From: Chitinophaga pinensis
GTDB taxonomy: Bacteria; Bacteroidota; Bacteroidia; Chitinophagales; Chitinophagaceae
Direction of reading: 5' to 3'
Assembly: GCA_945865295.1 (NCBI GenBank)
Contig: CAMBDE010000001.1
Span: 23,572 to 87,571, forward strand
Length of the DNA: 64,000 bases
The position numbers were made by a program, and so were the translations under genes. Positions 52,001 to 61,690 of the stretch are shown piece by piece; the stretch's first letter is position 1; each line of letters begins with the position of its first letter. The notes under the pieces were generated by a model. It saw only the letters and a program-made list of their open reading frames with translations, made no database searches and was not told the DNA's origin.

Positions 52001-52316
52001 GGTGGATGCAGATGTGAAAGTGGCTTGTCAACAAGCTTGTCCTACACATGCAATCAGCTTTGGTAATGCAAACGACAAAAATAGTGCAATCACCATGGTG
52101 CGTGCAGAAAATCCTAATCGCAACTTCACTGTGTTAGAGCAATTACACGTGTTACCGAATGTGACTTACTTAGCAAAAGTTAGAAATGACAATACAAAAG
52201 CAGAAGGACATAAAGCTGAAGCTGCTGGTCACGAAACAAAAGCAGCAGGACACAAAGAAGAAGGTCATGAAGCTAAAGGACACGCTGAAACTAAAAAAGC
52301 GGAAGCAGCGCACTAA
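49083..52316 (+). CDS. ActB-like molybdopterin oxidoreductase/4Fe-4S subunit of Alternative Complex III
   Basis: Tat-like [21 protein letters not shown]; C-terminal ferredoxin cysteine clusters [54 protein letters not shown]. Confidence 0.95.
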   Translation: [1077 protein letters not shown]

Positions 52317-52394
52317 AAAATAGTTGAAACTATTTCAAAAAAAATGGTTTCAAAAAAAAGAATATAGATTATAAAAATTTAGAAATAGAAGAAG

Positions 52395-53834
52395 ATGCAT
52401 ATTAAATACGAATCACAACTGCGCGAACCTCTGGTGTATGGTAATAAAGATTACCACCAAGTAACCGAAGATATTTTACGCCCGATTGAAACGAAGCCAT
52501 CACGTTTATGGTACATCGCCTTTTCTATAGCCGTTACCTTATTAATGTTTGGTGCCTATAGCGTTTACCGTGAGGTGACTTATGGTATCGGTCAGTGGAA
52601 CTTGAACAAAACCATTGGATGGGGTTGGGATATCACCAACTTCGTATGGTGGGTTGGTATCGGTCACGCAGGTACATTGATCTCTGCGGTATTGTTATTG
52701 TTCCGTCAAGGTTGGAGAACAGGTGTGAATCGTGCTGCGGAAGCAATGACCATCTTCGCTGTAATGTGTGCGGGTCAATTCCCGATCTTCCACATGGGTC
52801 GTGTTTGGATGGCTTTCTTTATAATGCCTTATCCTAACTCTCGTGGTCCATTATGGGTGAACTTTAACTCTCCTTTATTATGGGACGTATTTGCGATCTC
52901 TACTTATTTCACTGTATCCTTATTGTTCTGGTATTCTGGTTTATTACCTGACTTTGCAACAGTGCGTGATAGAGCAAAAACTGCATTAAGAAAAAAATTA
53001 TATGGTATCGCTGCATTTGGTTGGACGGGTTCTACTAAACATTGGCAACGTCATGAGAGTTTGTCTTTAGTATTAGCAGGTTTATCTACACCACTTGTAT
53101 TGTCTGTACACACCATCGTATCTTTTGACTTTGCTACTTCAGTAATTCCTGGATGGCATACGACCATCTTCCCTCCATACTTCGTTGCTGGTGCGATCTT
53201 CTCTGGATTCGCGATGGTACAAAGTTTGTTGATCATTGTTCGTAAAGTATTTGGATTAGAAGATTATATCACGATTGGTCACATCGACTTAATGAATAAA
53301 GTAATTGTATTAACAGGTTCTATCGTTGGTATCGCTTACTTAACAGAATTATTCATGGGCTGGTATTCTCAAAATAAATATGAGGGCTATACTTTCTGGT
53401 ATTCTCGTGCTTATTTATTTAGTCCTTATGGCTGGAGCTATTGGGGTATGATGGCTTGTAACGTATTGTCTCCTCAAATTTTCTGGTCTAGAAAAATGAG
53501 AAGAAACGTATTCGTTACTTTCTTCATGAGTATCATCGTAAACATTGGTATGTGGTTCGAGCGTTTTGTAATCATCGTTACCTCTTTATATCGTGACTAT
53601 TTACCATCTAGCTGGTCTGTGTACTACAGTCCTACCATTTGGGAAATTGGTTTCTATGTAGGAACATTTGGTTTGTTCTTCACTTGCTTCTTCTTATTTG
53701 CTAAATACTTCCCAGTGATTGCTGTGGCAGAAATTAAGTATGTATTAAAGAGAAGCGGTGAATCATTCAAACCAGGAATGGAAAGCATTGAGGCGCAACC
53801 TCTGGACAAATTTGTTCATGACAACGCGCACTAA
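52395..53834 (+). CDS. ActC-like NrfD-family quinol-interacting membrane subunit
   Basis: Polytopic; FVWWVGIGHAGTLISAVLLLFRQGWR; downstream of actB. Confidence 0.93.
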   Translation: MHIKYESQLREPLVYGNKDYHQVTEDILRPIETKPSRLWYIAFSIAVTLLMFGAYSVYREVTYGIGQWNLNKTIGWGWDITNFVWWVGIGHAGTLISAVLLLFRQGWRTGVNRAAEAMTIFAVMCAGQFPIFHMGRVWMAFFIMPYPNSRGPLWVNFNSPLLWDVFAISTYFTVSLLFWYSGLLPDFATVRDRAKTALRKKLYGIAAFGWTGSTKHWQRHESLSLVLAGLSTPLVLSVHTIVSFDFATSVIPGWHTTIFPPYFVAGAIFSGFAMVQSLLIIVRKVFGLEDYITIGHIDLMNKVIVLTGSIVGIAYLTELFMGWYSQNKYEGYTFWYSRAYLFSPYGWSYWGMMACNVLSPQIFWSRKMRRNVFVTFFMSIIVNIGMWFERFVIIVTSLYRDYLPSSWSVYYSPTIWEIGFYVGTFGLFFTCFFLFAKYFPVIAVAEIKYVLKRSGESFKPGMESIEAQPLDKFVHDNAH

Positions 53835-53887
53835 TCGCTTTTAAAAAAAAGAAATTATTTGGATCTGAATATTAATTGAAAATAATT

Positions 53888-54469
53888 ATGGCACAAAAGA
53901 AATTCGTAGTTGGTTGTTTTGATGACGAAGCAGTTTTATTTCCTGCAGTAAAGCAAGTGCGTACTGCTGGCTATAAAATCAAAGATGTGTACACACCATT
54001 TGCAGTGCACGGTTTAGACCATGCATTGGGTATGCGTGAAACAAGTTTGCACACTGCTGGTTTTATTTATGGTATCACTGGTACCATAACAGCAGTCAGC
54101 TCAATCAGCTGGATCTTCACAAAAGACTGGCCTTTGAATATTGGTGGTAAACCGCATTTTGCTTTGCCAGCTTGGATCCCAATTATTTTTGAGTTAACCG
54201 TATTATTTGCTGCAGTGGGTATGGTGTTGACTTTTTGTTACCTATGTCAATTGGCACCAGGTGTGAAGAAGCACCACTTCCATAAAAGAGCAACAGACGA
54301 TTTATTTGTAATGGCGATTGAGTGTACTGATAAAACAAACACCGATGATTTATTGGCTTTATTAAAAGCAAACGGTGCTGTTGAAACAGATGTGCAAGTA
54401 GCAGAAGAAGATTGGTGGTTTGGTACTTATGATAAGGATGAGCAACTTGCGGGGCAAGTTTCGATGTAA
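53888..54469 (+). CDS. ActD-like DUF3341 membrane subunit
   Basis: FVVGCFDDEAVLFPAVKQVRTAGYKIKDVYTPFAVHGLD is the DUF3341 N-terminus; start MAQKKF. Confidence 0.92.
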   Translation: MAQKKFVVGCFDDEAVLFPAVKQVRTAGYKIKDVYTPFAVHGLDHALGMRETSLHTAGFIYGITGTITAVSSISWIFTKDWPLNIGGKPHFALPAWIPIIFELTVLFAAVGMVLTFCYLCQLAPGVKKHHFHKRATDDLFVMAIECTDKTNTDDLLALLKANGAVETDVQVAEEDWWFGTYDKDEQLAGQVSM

Positions 54470-54512
54470 ATAAAAATGAACTAAGAGAATTTATAAACTG
54501 ATTAAGATATAC

Positions 54513-55127
54513 ATGATGAAGAAATATTTAATAATAAGCTTTTTAGTAGCGGTGGTTGCTTTGGTGAGCTGCTCGGAGGTAAAACGTAAGCCAGGGAAAG
54601 TGTACATGCCGGATATGGCCTACAGTCGTGCCATCGAATCTTACACCGATTTGTCTTACTTAAAAGATCAAGGCATTCACTTTGATGCAAAGCCAGTTGC
54701 TGGAACAATTGCACGTGGTAAGGAAATGCCTTTCCCTTATGCAATGGATAAAGCTGGTGATACTACTAATTATACTGCATCTAAATCTGTGGTGAATCCA
54801 ATTGATTCATTGACTGCAAAAGAATCTGCAGAAGCAGAGCGTTTATACTTAATTAATTGCGGTATCTGTCATGGTGCTAAATTAGATGGTAATGGTCCTT
54901 TATATAAAGACGGTAATGGTCCTTATGCTGCAAAGCCTGCAACATTGGTTGGAGACATTAAGTACGAGAGCATGCCTGCTGGTCAAATGTTTTATTCTGT
55001 AGCATACGGTAAGAACTTAATGGGTTCTTATGCTTCTCAATTAAACAAGCACCAACGTTGGATGATTATTAAGTATATCAAAAACAAACAAGCTGCAGCA
55101 AAGACAACTGCAACTGCCGCAAAATAA
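54513..55127 (+). CDS. ActE-like monoheme cytochrome c lipoprotein
   Basis: Lipobox-like VVALVSCSE; heme motif CGICH (LYLINCGICHGAKLDGNGP). Confidence 0.9.
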   Translation: MMKKYLIISFLVAVVALVSCSEVKRKPGKVYMPDMAYSRAIESYTDLSYLKDQGIHFDAKPVAGTIARGKEMPFPYAMDKAGDTTNYTASKSVVNPIDSLTAKESAEAERLYLINCGICHGAKLDGNGPLYKDGNGPYAAKPATLVGDIKYESMPAGQMFYSVAYGKNLMGSYASQLNKHQRWMIIKYIKNKQAAAKTTATAAK

Positions 55128-55164
55128 TAAAGCACTTATTTAAAAGATTTATAAAAGAGAAAAG

Positions 55165-56394
55165 ATGGCATCTATAAAAGAACAATTCGAAATTCCTGGT
55201 AGACTAAAAACATGGTCCTACTCCTTAATTGGTATTGGAGGCGCTGTGTTATTGTATGGTATGTTTACCAAAGGATTTAGCAGCGACGAGCATGAGCAAG
55301 TTCATTTTTGGGGTACATTAATGTACAACACAATCTTCTGGACATTGATCTGTAACGCTGCTATGTTTTTCTTAAGCTTTAGTGCCATGGCACAAGCTGC
55401 GTGGATGCAATCCTTCCGTCGTGTTCCAGAAGCCATCTCTACGATGGTACCTATTTTTGGTGGCATCACTTTGATGGTTTTATGCTACATCATCTTTGAT
55501 CACAAGCACCATATCTACCATTGGTTAGATGCAGAAGCGGTGGCAAAAGACCCTATCTTAAAAGGTAAAGTGGGTTTCTTGAATCCTACTTTCTTTGTGA
55601 TTTGGACGACTTTGACAATTACATTATGGAGTTATTTTGGATATAGAATGCGTCAGTTAAATAACCAAGCAGATGTGGCGCCAATGGATGCACCAACTGC
55701 AAAAGCATTTAACATTCAAAGCATGGTGCGTTCAGGATTTTTCTTAGTATGGTTTGGTTTAACTGTGGCATCTACTGTTCCTTGGTTGTGGATGATGAGT
55801 ATCGACGCGCATTGGTATTCTACCATGTATAGCTGGTATACTTTCGCTAGTACTTTTGTAGCGGGTATGGCATTGATTGCATTATGGGTAGTGTACCTTA
55901 AGAATAAAGGATATTTAGAATTAACAAACAATGAGCACTTACACGATATTGCTAAGTTCATGTTTGCTTTCTCTATCTTCTGGACCTATTTATGGTTCTC
56001 TCAGTACATGCTAATTTGGTATGCAAATATCCCAGAGGAAACAGTGTATTTTAAGCACCGTATTCAAGGGCCTTATAAAGGCATCTTTTACTTGAACCTA
56101 ATCATCAACTTTTTGGCTCCTTTGTTAATCTTAATGAAGCGTTCTGCTAAGCGTAATTACACATTAGTGGCGTTAATGGCAGTTGTGATTATCTTTGGGC
56201 ATTGGATTGATTTTTACCAAATGGTAATGGGTTCTTTGATGAAAGAGCATGTTGAATTAGGGGTGTTGGATTTTGGTATCCTTGCCTTCTTTGTAGGGGT
56301 GATGATTTTCTTTGTTGCAAAAGCATTGGCAAGCAAACCATTGATTGCAAAACATCATCCATTCTTAAAAGAAAGTATTATCCACCATACTTAG
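55165..56394 (+). CDS. ActF-like quinol:cytochrome c oxidoreductase membrane subunit
   Basis: Polytopic, homologous-looking layout to ActC family; FRRVPEAISTMVPIFGGITL; conserved operon position. Confidence 0.9.
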   Translation: MASIKEQFEIPGRLKTWSYSLIGIGGAVLLYGMFTKGFSSDEHEQVHFWGTLMYNTIFWTLICNAAMFFLSFSAMAQAAWMQSFRRVPEAISTMVPIFGGITLMVLCYIIFDHKHHIYHWLDAEAVAKDPILKGKVGFLNPTFFVIWTTLTITLWSYFGYRMRQLNNQADVAPMDAPTAKAFNIQSMVRSGFFLVWFGLTVASTVPWLWMMSIDAHWYSTMYSWYTFASTFVAGMALIALWVVYLKNKGYLELTNNEHLHDIAKFMFAFSIFWTYLWFSQYMLIWYANIPEETVYFKHRIQGPYKGIFYLNLIINFLAPLLILMKRSAKRNYTLVALMAVVIIFGHWIDFYQMVMGSLMKEHVELGVLDFGILAFFVGVMIFFVAKALASKPLIAKHHPFLKESIIHHT

Positions 56395-56445
56395 TAGTAA
56401 CATTTGAATAAAAATTATTTAGCGTAAGAAAATAGAAATAAGATT

Positions 56446-57534
56446 ATGAGTTTATATTTATCCATAGCAATTATTGCCCTCATCTTTATTGTGATTTTTC
56501 AAATTGCAAAAGCAAGTGAGCACGTTTCTATCCTTAAAGGGGAAGAAGTTAGCCGTAAACAAACCAACAAGATCAATGGTTTTTTAATGGTCGCGTTTAT
56601 GGTGTTAGGCTTTGTAGGCATATATGTATGTAATGAGTATCTTTTTGACAAGACTTTGTTAGCACAAGAATCGGCAAGTATCCAAGGAGAAAAAGTAGAC
56701 CAAATGATTTGGATAACTTTAGCTGTTACTGGTATTGTATTTGTTATCACACAGATTTTATTATTTTGGTTCGCATTTAAATACCAAGAAAACGACAACA
56801 GAAAAGTGTTCTTCTTTGCACATAGCACAAAGTTGGAATTAATCTGGACTGCAATCCCTGCCATCACTTTAACGGTATTGGTTATTTTTGGTTTACGTAA
56901 CTGGTTCTTCTTTACTGGTGAAGCACCTAAGAACGCCATGGTGGTAGAAGTGACTGGAAAGCAATTTGGATGGATCTTCCGTTATCCAGGAAAGGACGCC
57001 GTATTTGGTAAAAAATATTATAAGAACATTGATCCTGCTGTGAATTCAGTAGGTATTGTTTGGGATGATAAATTAGCACAAGATGATATCTTAACAGAAC
57101 AAACCATGTATGTGGTAAAAGGCACACCTGTTAAATTAATCATTGGTTCTAGAGACGTGATTCATGATGTAGGTTTATCTCATTTCCGTTTAAAGATGGA
57201 CGCCGTTCCTGGTATTCCAACAACGATGTGGTTTACACCTAAGTTCACCACTAAAGAGATGAAAGAGAAAACAGGCAACCCGAATTTTGCTTACGAGATT
57301 TCTTGTGATCAAATTTGTGGGAACGGTCACTACTCTATGAAAGGAATTGTAGAAGTGGTTACGCAGGAAGAATATGATATGTGGATGGCGAAGCAAAAAG
57401 CGCAATACTTAGTGGCTTTCCCAGAGAAAGATCCTAGTAATGTGCCTGCAGCAACAGTAGACGCGAAAAAGGAAACAATGGGTGCTAAAAAAACAACTGA
57501 CAGTACTGCAAAAACTGCAGTAGCAAAAATGTAA
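56446..57534 (+). CDS. Cytochrome c oxidase subunit II
   Basis: CuA motif CDQICGNGHYSM; KLELIWTAIPAITLTVLV; VTGKQFGWIFRYPG. Confidence 0.95.
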   Translation: MSLYLSIAIIALIFIVIFQIAKASEHVSILKGEEVSRKQTNKINGFLMVAFMVLGFVGIYVCNEYLFDKTLLAQESASIQGEKVDQMIWITLAVTGIVFVITQILLFWFAFKYQENDNRKVFFFAHSTKLELIWTAIPAITLTVLVIFGLRNWFFFTGEAPKNAMVVEVTGKQFGWIFRYPGKDAVFGKKYYKNIDPAVNSVGIVWDDKLAQDDILTEQTMYVVKGTPVKLIIGSRDVIHDVGLSHFRLKMDAVPGIPTTMWFTPKFTTKEMKEKTGNPNFAYEISCDQICGNGHYSMKGIVEVVTQEEYDMWMAKQKAQYLVAFPEKDPSNVPAATVDAKKETMGAKKTTDSTAKTAVAKM

Positions 57535-57602
57535 TTGCAGAAAAAAGAATTTGTAGAAAATTATAATAATAGAACTTAGAAAAATATTTTAAATAAAACG
57601 GT

Positions 57603-59432
57603 ATGAGTAACGAAGCAGCAATTATCGAAGACGTACATGTACACGGTGCAACAAGTCATGATGCACATGAACATGCGGATCATGGACACCACGAACACCA
57701 TGAAACATTTTTGTCTAAATATGTTTTTAGCATGGACCACAAAATGATCGCGAAGCAATTCTTGATCACGGGTATGGTTTGGGCAGTATTAGGTGGTTTA
57801 ATGAGTGTGTTATTCCGTTTGCAATTAGGTTATCCTGATGCAAGTTTTCCTTGGTTAGAATCACTTTTAGGCAAGTGGGCTAAGGGCGGTCAAATCACAC
57901 CAGAAGCTTATTATGCTTTAGTAACCACGCACGGAACTGTATTGGTATTCTTTGTATTAACAGCAGGTTTATCTGGAACCTTCGCCAACTTTTTAATTCC
58001 ATTGCAAATTGGAGCAAGAGATATGGCGTCTCCATTTTTGAATATGTTGAGCTACTGGTTCTTCTTTACAGCAAGTATTGTAATGTTGTCTTCTATGTTT
58101 GTAGAGACAGGGCCATTCAGCGGTGGATGGACTGCGTATCCTCCATTGTCTGCATTAGGAGATGCTTCTCCTGGATCTAAGACAGGTATGGACTTATGGA
58201 TTATCGCTATGTCTTTATTCATTGTGTCTTCTTTATTAGGTGGCTTGAACTATATCGCTACTATTTTGAATATGCGTACCAAGGGTATGAGCATGACGCG
58301 TTTACCTTTAACGATTTGGGCATTGTTCTTTACAGCTGTATTAGGTGTATTGTCTTTCCCAGTATTGTTGTCTGGTATGATCTTATTAATTTTTGATAGA
58401 AATTTTGGTACTTCATTCTATCTATCTGATATTTTTGTGAATGGTGTAGGTGCTTTACCGAACGAAGGTGGATCTGCTATTTTATACCAACATTTATTTT
58501 GGTTCTTAGGTCACCCAGAAGTATACATCATCTTGTTACCTGCCATGGGTATGGTCTCTGAGATTATGTCTGTGAGTTCTCGTAAACCAATCTTTGGTTA
58601 TATGGCCATGTTAGGTTCTTTGTTTGCAATCGCTGCATTGGCCTTCTTGGTTTGGGCGCACCATATGTTCGTTACAGGATTAAATCCTTTCTTGGGTTCT
58701 GTATTCGTACTATTAACTTTATTAATCGCGGTTCCTTCTGCTATCAAAGTATTCAACTGGTTGACAACTTTGTGGAGAGGTAATATCCGTTTCACACCTG
58801 GTATGTTATTCGCAATTGGTTTTGTGAGTTTATTTATCTCTGGTGGTTTAACAGGTATTTGGTTAGGAAACGCTGCTTTAGATATTCACTTGCATGATAC
58901 TTATTTCGTAATTGCGCATTTCCATATTGTAATGGGTGTGGCTTCTATGTTTGGTATGTTTGCTGGTGTGTACCACTGGTTCCCTAAAATGTATGGTCGT
59001 TTCATGAACAACACACTTGGTTATATCCACTTTTGGGTGACTATGGCTGGTGCGTATTTGATCTTCTGGCCAATGCACTACGAAGGATTAGCAGGTATGC
59101 CACGTCGTTATTTTGATTTTAGTATTTGGGAAAGTTTCAAGCAATTTGCTGAATTGAATAAGTTTATCACGATTGTTTCTATGATTGTGTTTGCTGCGCA
59201 AATTTTATTCTTGATGAACTTCTTCTATTCTATTTTCAAAGGACGTAAAGTGACTACTTTAAATCCTTGGGAAGCAAATACATTAGAGTGGACTACGCCT
59301 ATTCGTCCTGGTCACGGTAACTGGCCTGGTGAAATACCAGAAGTACACCGTTGGGCATATGATTACGGTAAGGATGGAAAAGATTTCATTCAACAAACAA
59401 CACCTGTTGGTGCGGATGAATCGACACACTAA
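57603..59432 (+). CDS. Cytochrome c oxidase subunit I
   Basis: Heme-copper oxidase motifs HLFWFLGHPEVYIILLPAMG, HDTYFVIAHFHIVMG; His-rich N-terminus. Confidence 0.97.
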   Translation: MSNEAAIIEDVHVHGATSHDAHEHADHGHHEHHETFLSKYVFSMDHKMIAKQFLITGMVWAVLGGLMSVLFRLQLGYPDASFPWLESLLGKWAKGGQITPEAYYALVTTHGTVLVFFVLTAGLSGTFANFLIPLQIGARDMASPFLNMLSYWFFFTASIVMLSSMFVETGPFSGGWTAYPPLSALGDASPGSKTGMDLWIIAMSLFIVSSLLGGLNYIATILNMRTKGMSMTRLPLTIWALFFTAVLGVLSFPVLLSGMILLIFDRNFGTSFYLSDIFVNGVGALPNEGGSAILYQHLFWFLGHPEVYIILLPAMGMVSEIMSVSSRKPIFGYMAMLGSLFAIAALAFLVWAHHMFVTGLNPFLGSVFVLLTLLIAVPSAIKVFNWLTTLWRGNIRFTPGMLFAIGFVSLFISGGLTGIWLGNAALDIHLHDTYFVIAHFHIVMGVASMFGMFAGVYHWFPKMYGRFMNNTLGYIHFWVTMAGAYLIFWPMHYEGLAGMPRRYFDFSIWESFKQFAELNKFITIVSMIVFAAQILFLMNFFYSIFKGRKVTTLNPWEANTLEWTTPIRPGHGNWPGEIPEVHRWAYDYGKDGKDFIQQTTPVGADESTH

Positions 59433-59435
59433 ACT

Positions 59436-60338
59436 GTGAAAGCAATTATAAAAGATTACGCACAGTTGATGAAGTTCACCCTAAGTTTTACGGTGGTCTT
59501 CACATGTGTAATTTGTTATCAGATTGCTCCTAATATTATAGTTTTTGATTGGTGGAATATTTTGATCTTAACTTTTGCAGGTCTTTGTATTACGGGTAGT
59601 GCCAATGCGATTAATCAGGCGGTAGAAAAAGACACAGATGCACAGATGAAGCGCACAGCGAATCGTCCTGTGGCTTCTGGTAGAATGTCTCAGCAAACTG
59701 CGTATGCATTTGCAATTGCCGCAGGTATTGTTGGCGTAGGTTTAATGGCGTATCAATTCAATACCTTGTCTGCAATATTGAGTGCGTTAAGTTTATTTTT
59801 ATATGCCTTCATCTACACGCCACTCAAAAAAGTCAATTCAATTGCAGTGTTGGTGGGTGCTTTTCCGGGTGCGATCCCTTGCTTAATTGGATGGGTTGCT
59901 GCAACCAATGAAATCAATCCGCTTGCACAATTTATTGTGGACGGAAAAACTTATTCGAATGCGGGTGGTTACGCTTTATTTTTAATTCAATTTCTTTGGC
60001 AGTTCCCACATTTTTGGGCGATTGCTTGGGTATCACATACGGATTATTCTAAAGTGGGTTTTAAATTATTGCCAGCAGACAAAGGGCCTACTAAGTTCAC
60101 TGCTTTACAAGCTGTGATGTATGCTGTGTTGATGGTTCCAATTGGTTTCTTACCAAACTATTTTAAAATTACGGGGGAGTGGAGTATGTGGGTGGTCTTG
60201 GTGGCGAATATTTTTATGGTGGTACAATGTGTGCGTTTATATCAAAATATGGGTGTGCCTGCGGCACGCCGCGTGATGTTTAGCAGCTACATTTATTTAC
60301 CAATTGTGTATTTGGCATTAATGGCGAATAAAATTTAA
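59436..60338 (+). CDS. Protoheme IX farnesyltransferase (heme O synthase)
   Basis: SANAINQAVEKDTDAQMKRTANRPVASGRMS; YTPLKKVNSIAVLVGAFPGAIPCLIGW. GTG start. Confidence 0.95.
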   Translation: MKAIIKDYAQLMKFTLSFTVVFTCVICYQIAPNIIVFDWWNILILTFAGLCITGSANAINQAVEKDTDAQMKRTANRPVASGRMSQQTAYAFAIAAGIVGVGLMAYQFNTLSAILSALSLFLYAFIYTPLKKVNSIAVLVGAFPGAIPCLIGWVAATNEINPLAQFIVDGKTYSNAGGYALFLIQFLWQFPHFWAIAWVSHTDYSKVGFKLLPADKGPTKFTALQAVMYAVLMVPIGFLPNYFKITGEWSMWVVLVANIFMVVQCVRLYQNMGVPAARRVMFSSYIYLPIVYLALMANKI

Positions 60339-60347
60339 AGAACGATT

Positions 60348-60911
60348 ATGAGTACAGAAATAAAAAAAGCACATCCTTATAAATTTATCCTTTGGGTAGG
60401 TTTGGGAAGTATCATCATGCTTTTTGCAGGGTTGACCAGCGCTTATATTGTGAAAAAAGGACAGGCCAATTGGTTGGATTTTGAATTGCCTGTGGTGTTT
60501 TGGTTCTCTACATTAGTCATTCTATTAAGTAGTGTGACCATGCAGATGGCTTTGAAGAAGTTCAAAGAGCGAGAAATGGGTCAATATCGTGGGTTCATTA
60601 CTTTAACTGTGTTACTTGGTCTTGTATTTGTGGTGACACAATTGATGGGCTTTAGCGCTTTAGAGGCCAATAGCATCGCCCTAACTGGTCCTAGAAGCAA
60701 TTCAGCGAGTTCTTTTTTATTGGTGATAGCTGGCTTACACATCCTCCACGTGGTGGGTGGGGTGATAGCCCTTGCAATCATCTTTTTAAGAGCTTATTCT
60801 GTGAAGACAAAATTTTACAATGCCTTGCCGGTGGAATTAGCATCCATTTATTGGCATTTTGTAGATATACTATGGATTTACCTTTTTGTTTTCCTACAAT
60901 TTGTAGGATAG
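60348..60911 (+). CDS. Cytochrome c oxidase subunit III-like protein (copy 1, short)
   Basis: AGLTSAYIVKKGQANWLDFELP; GLHILHVVGGVIAL; ASIYWHFVDILWIYLFVFL. Confidence 0.88.
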   Translation: MSTEIKKAHPYKFILWVGLGSIIMLFAGLTSAYIVKKGQANWLDFELPVVFWFSTLVILLSSVTMQMALKKFKEREMGQYRGFITLTVLLGLVFVVTQLMGFSALEANSIALTGPRSNSASSFLLVIAGLHILHVVGGVIALAIIFLRAYSVKTKFYNALPVELASIYWHFVDILWIYLFVFLQFVG

Positions 60912-60951
60912 ACTAAAAACCAATATTTTTGCACTGAAATTGAAACTGAAC

Positions 60952-61638
60952 ATGTCAACAACAACAACCGCTTCGCCAACTGAAGCAAAATTATGGGGTG
61001 GTGGAAAAAGCCCTTTTAGTGTAGAGTACGGAAAAGTGATGATGTGGTACTTTTTAATGAGTGACGCGTTTACTTTTGGTGCTTTCTTAATCTCTTATGG
61101 CACGGTTCGTTTTTCTACGAACGGATGGCCTGACCCAAACGTAGTTTTTAAAAGTTTCCCATTTGCGCCAGAAGGAATTAATGCGCCGTTGGTGTTTGTA
61201 TCGGTAATGACTTTTATTTTGATTGTAAGTTCTGTGACCATGGTTTTAGCAGTACATGCTGGTCATAATATGGATAAGAAAGGGGTTGTTAGAAATATGA
61301 TTTGGACCATTATTGGTGGTATCGCTTTCTTAAGCTGTCAAGCTTGGGAGTGGAATCACTTATTCCATGAAGGTGCTTGGTGGGGAAGAAATCCTTTCAT
61401 CAATGCAGATGGAACAGCTTCTTCGAGCAACTTCACCAACTTCTTCTTTACGATTACTGGTTTCCACGGCTTCCACGTATTCAGCGGGGTGTTGATTAAT
61501 ATTATTATGTTGATCATGACATTGACCAATCAATTTGAAAAAAGAGGACATTACAATATGATTGAAAAGGCTGGACTTTACTGGCACTTTGTAGATCTAG
61601 TATGGGTATTTGTATTTACTTGTTTCTACTTATTATAA
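60952..61638 (+). CDS. Cytochrome c oxidase subunit III (copy 2)
   Basis: FTITGFHGFHVFSGVLINII; KAGLYWHFVDLVWVFVFTCFYLL. Confidence 0.92.
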   Translation: MSTTTTASPTEAKLWGGGKSPFSVEYGKVMMWYFLMSDAFTFGAFLISYGTVRFSTNGWPDPNVVFKSFPFAPEGINAPLVFVSVMTFILIVSSVTMVLAVHAGHNMDKKGVVRNMIWTIIGGIAFLSCQAWEWNHLFHEGAWWGRNPFINADGTASSSNFTNFFFTITGFHGFHVFSGVLINIIMLIMTLTNQFEKRGHYNMIEKAGLYWHFVDLVWVFVFTCFYLL

Positions 61639-61690
61639 ACCTATTTCGAGCTCAATAACGAATTTGAACTAACTAACGAATTAACGAACT

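Noticed and set aside
57603-57720. His-rich start of Cox I considered as a separate metal-binding peptide
   Set aside because: It is continuous in frame with subunit I and needs no separate gene.
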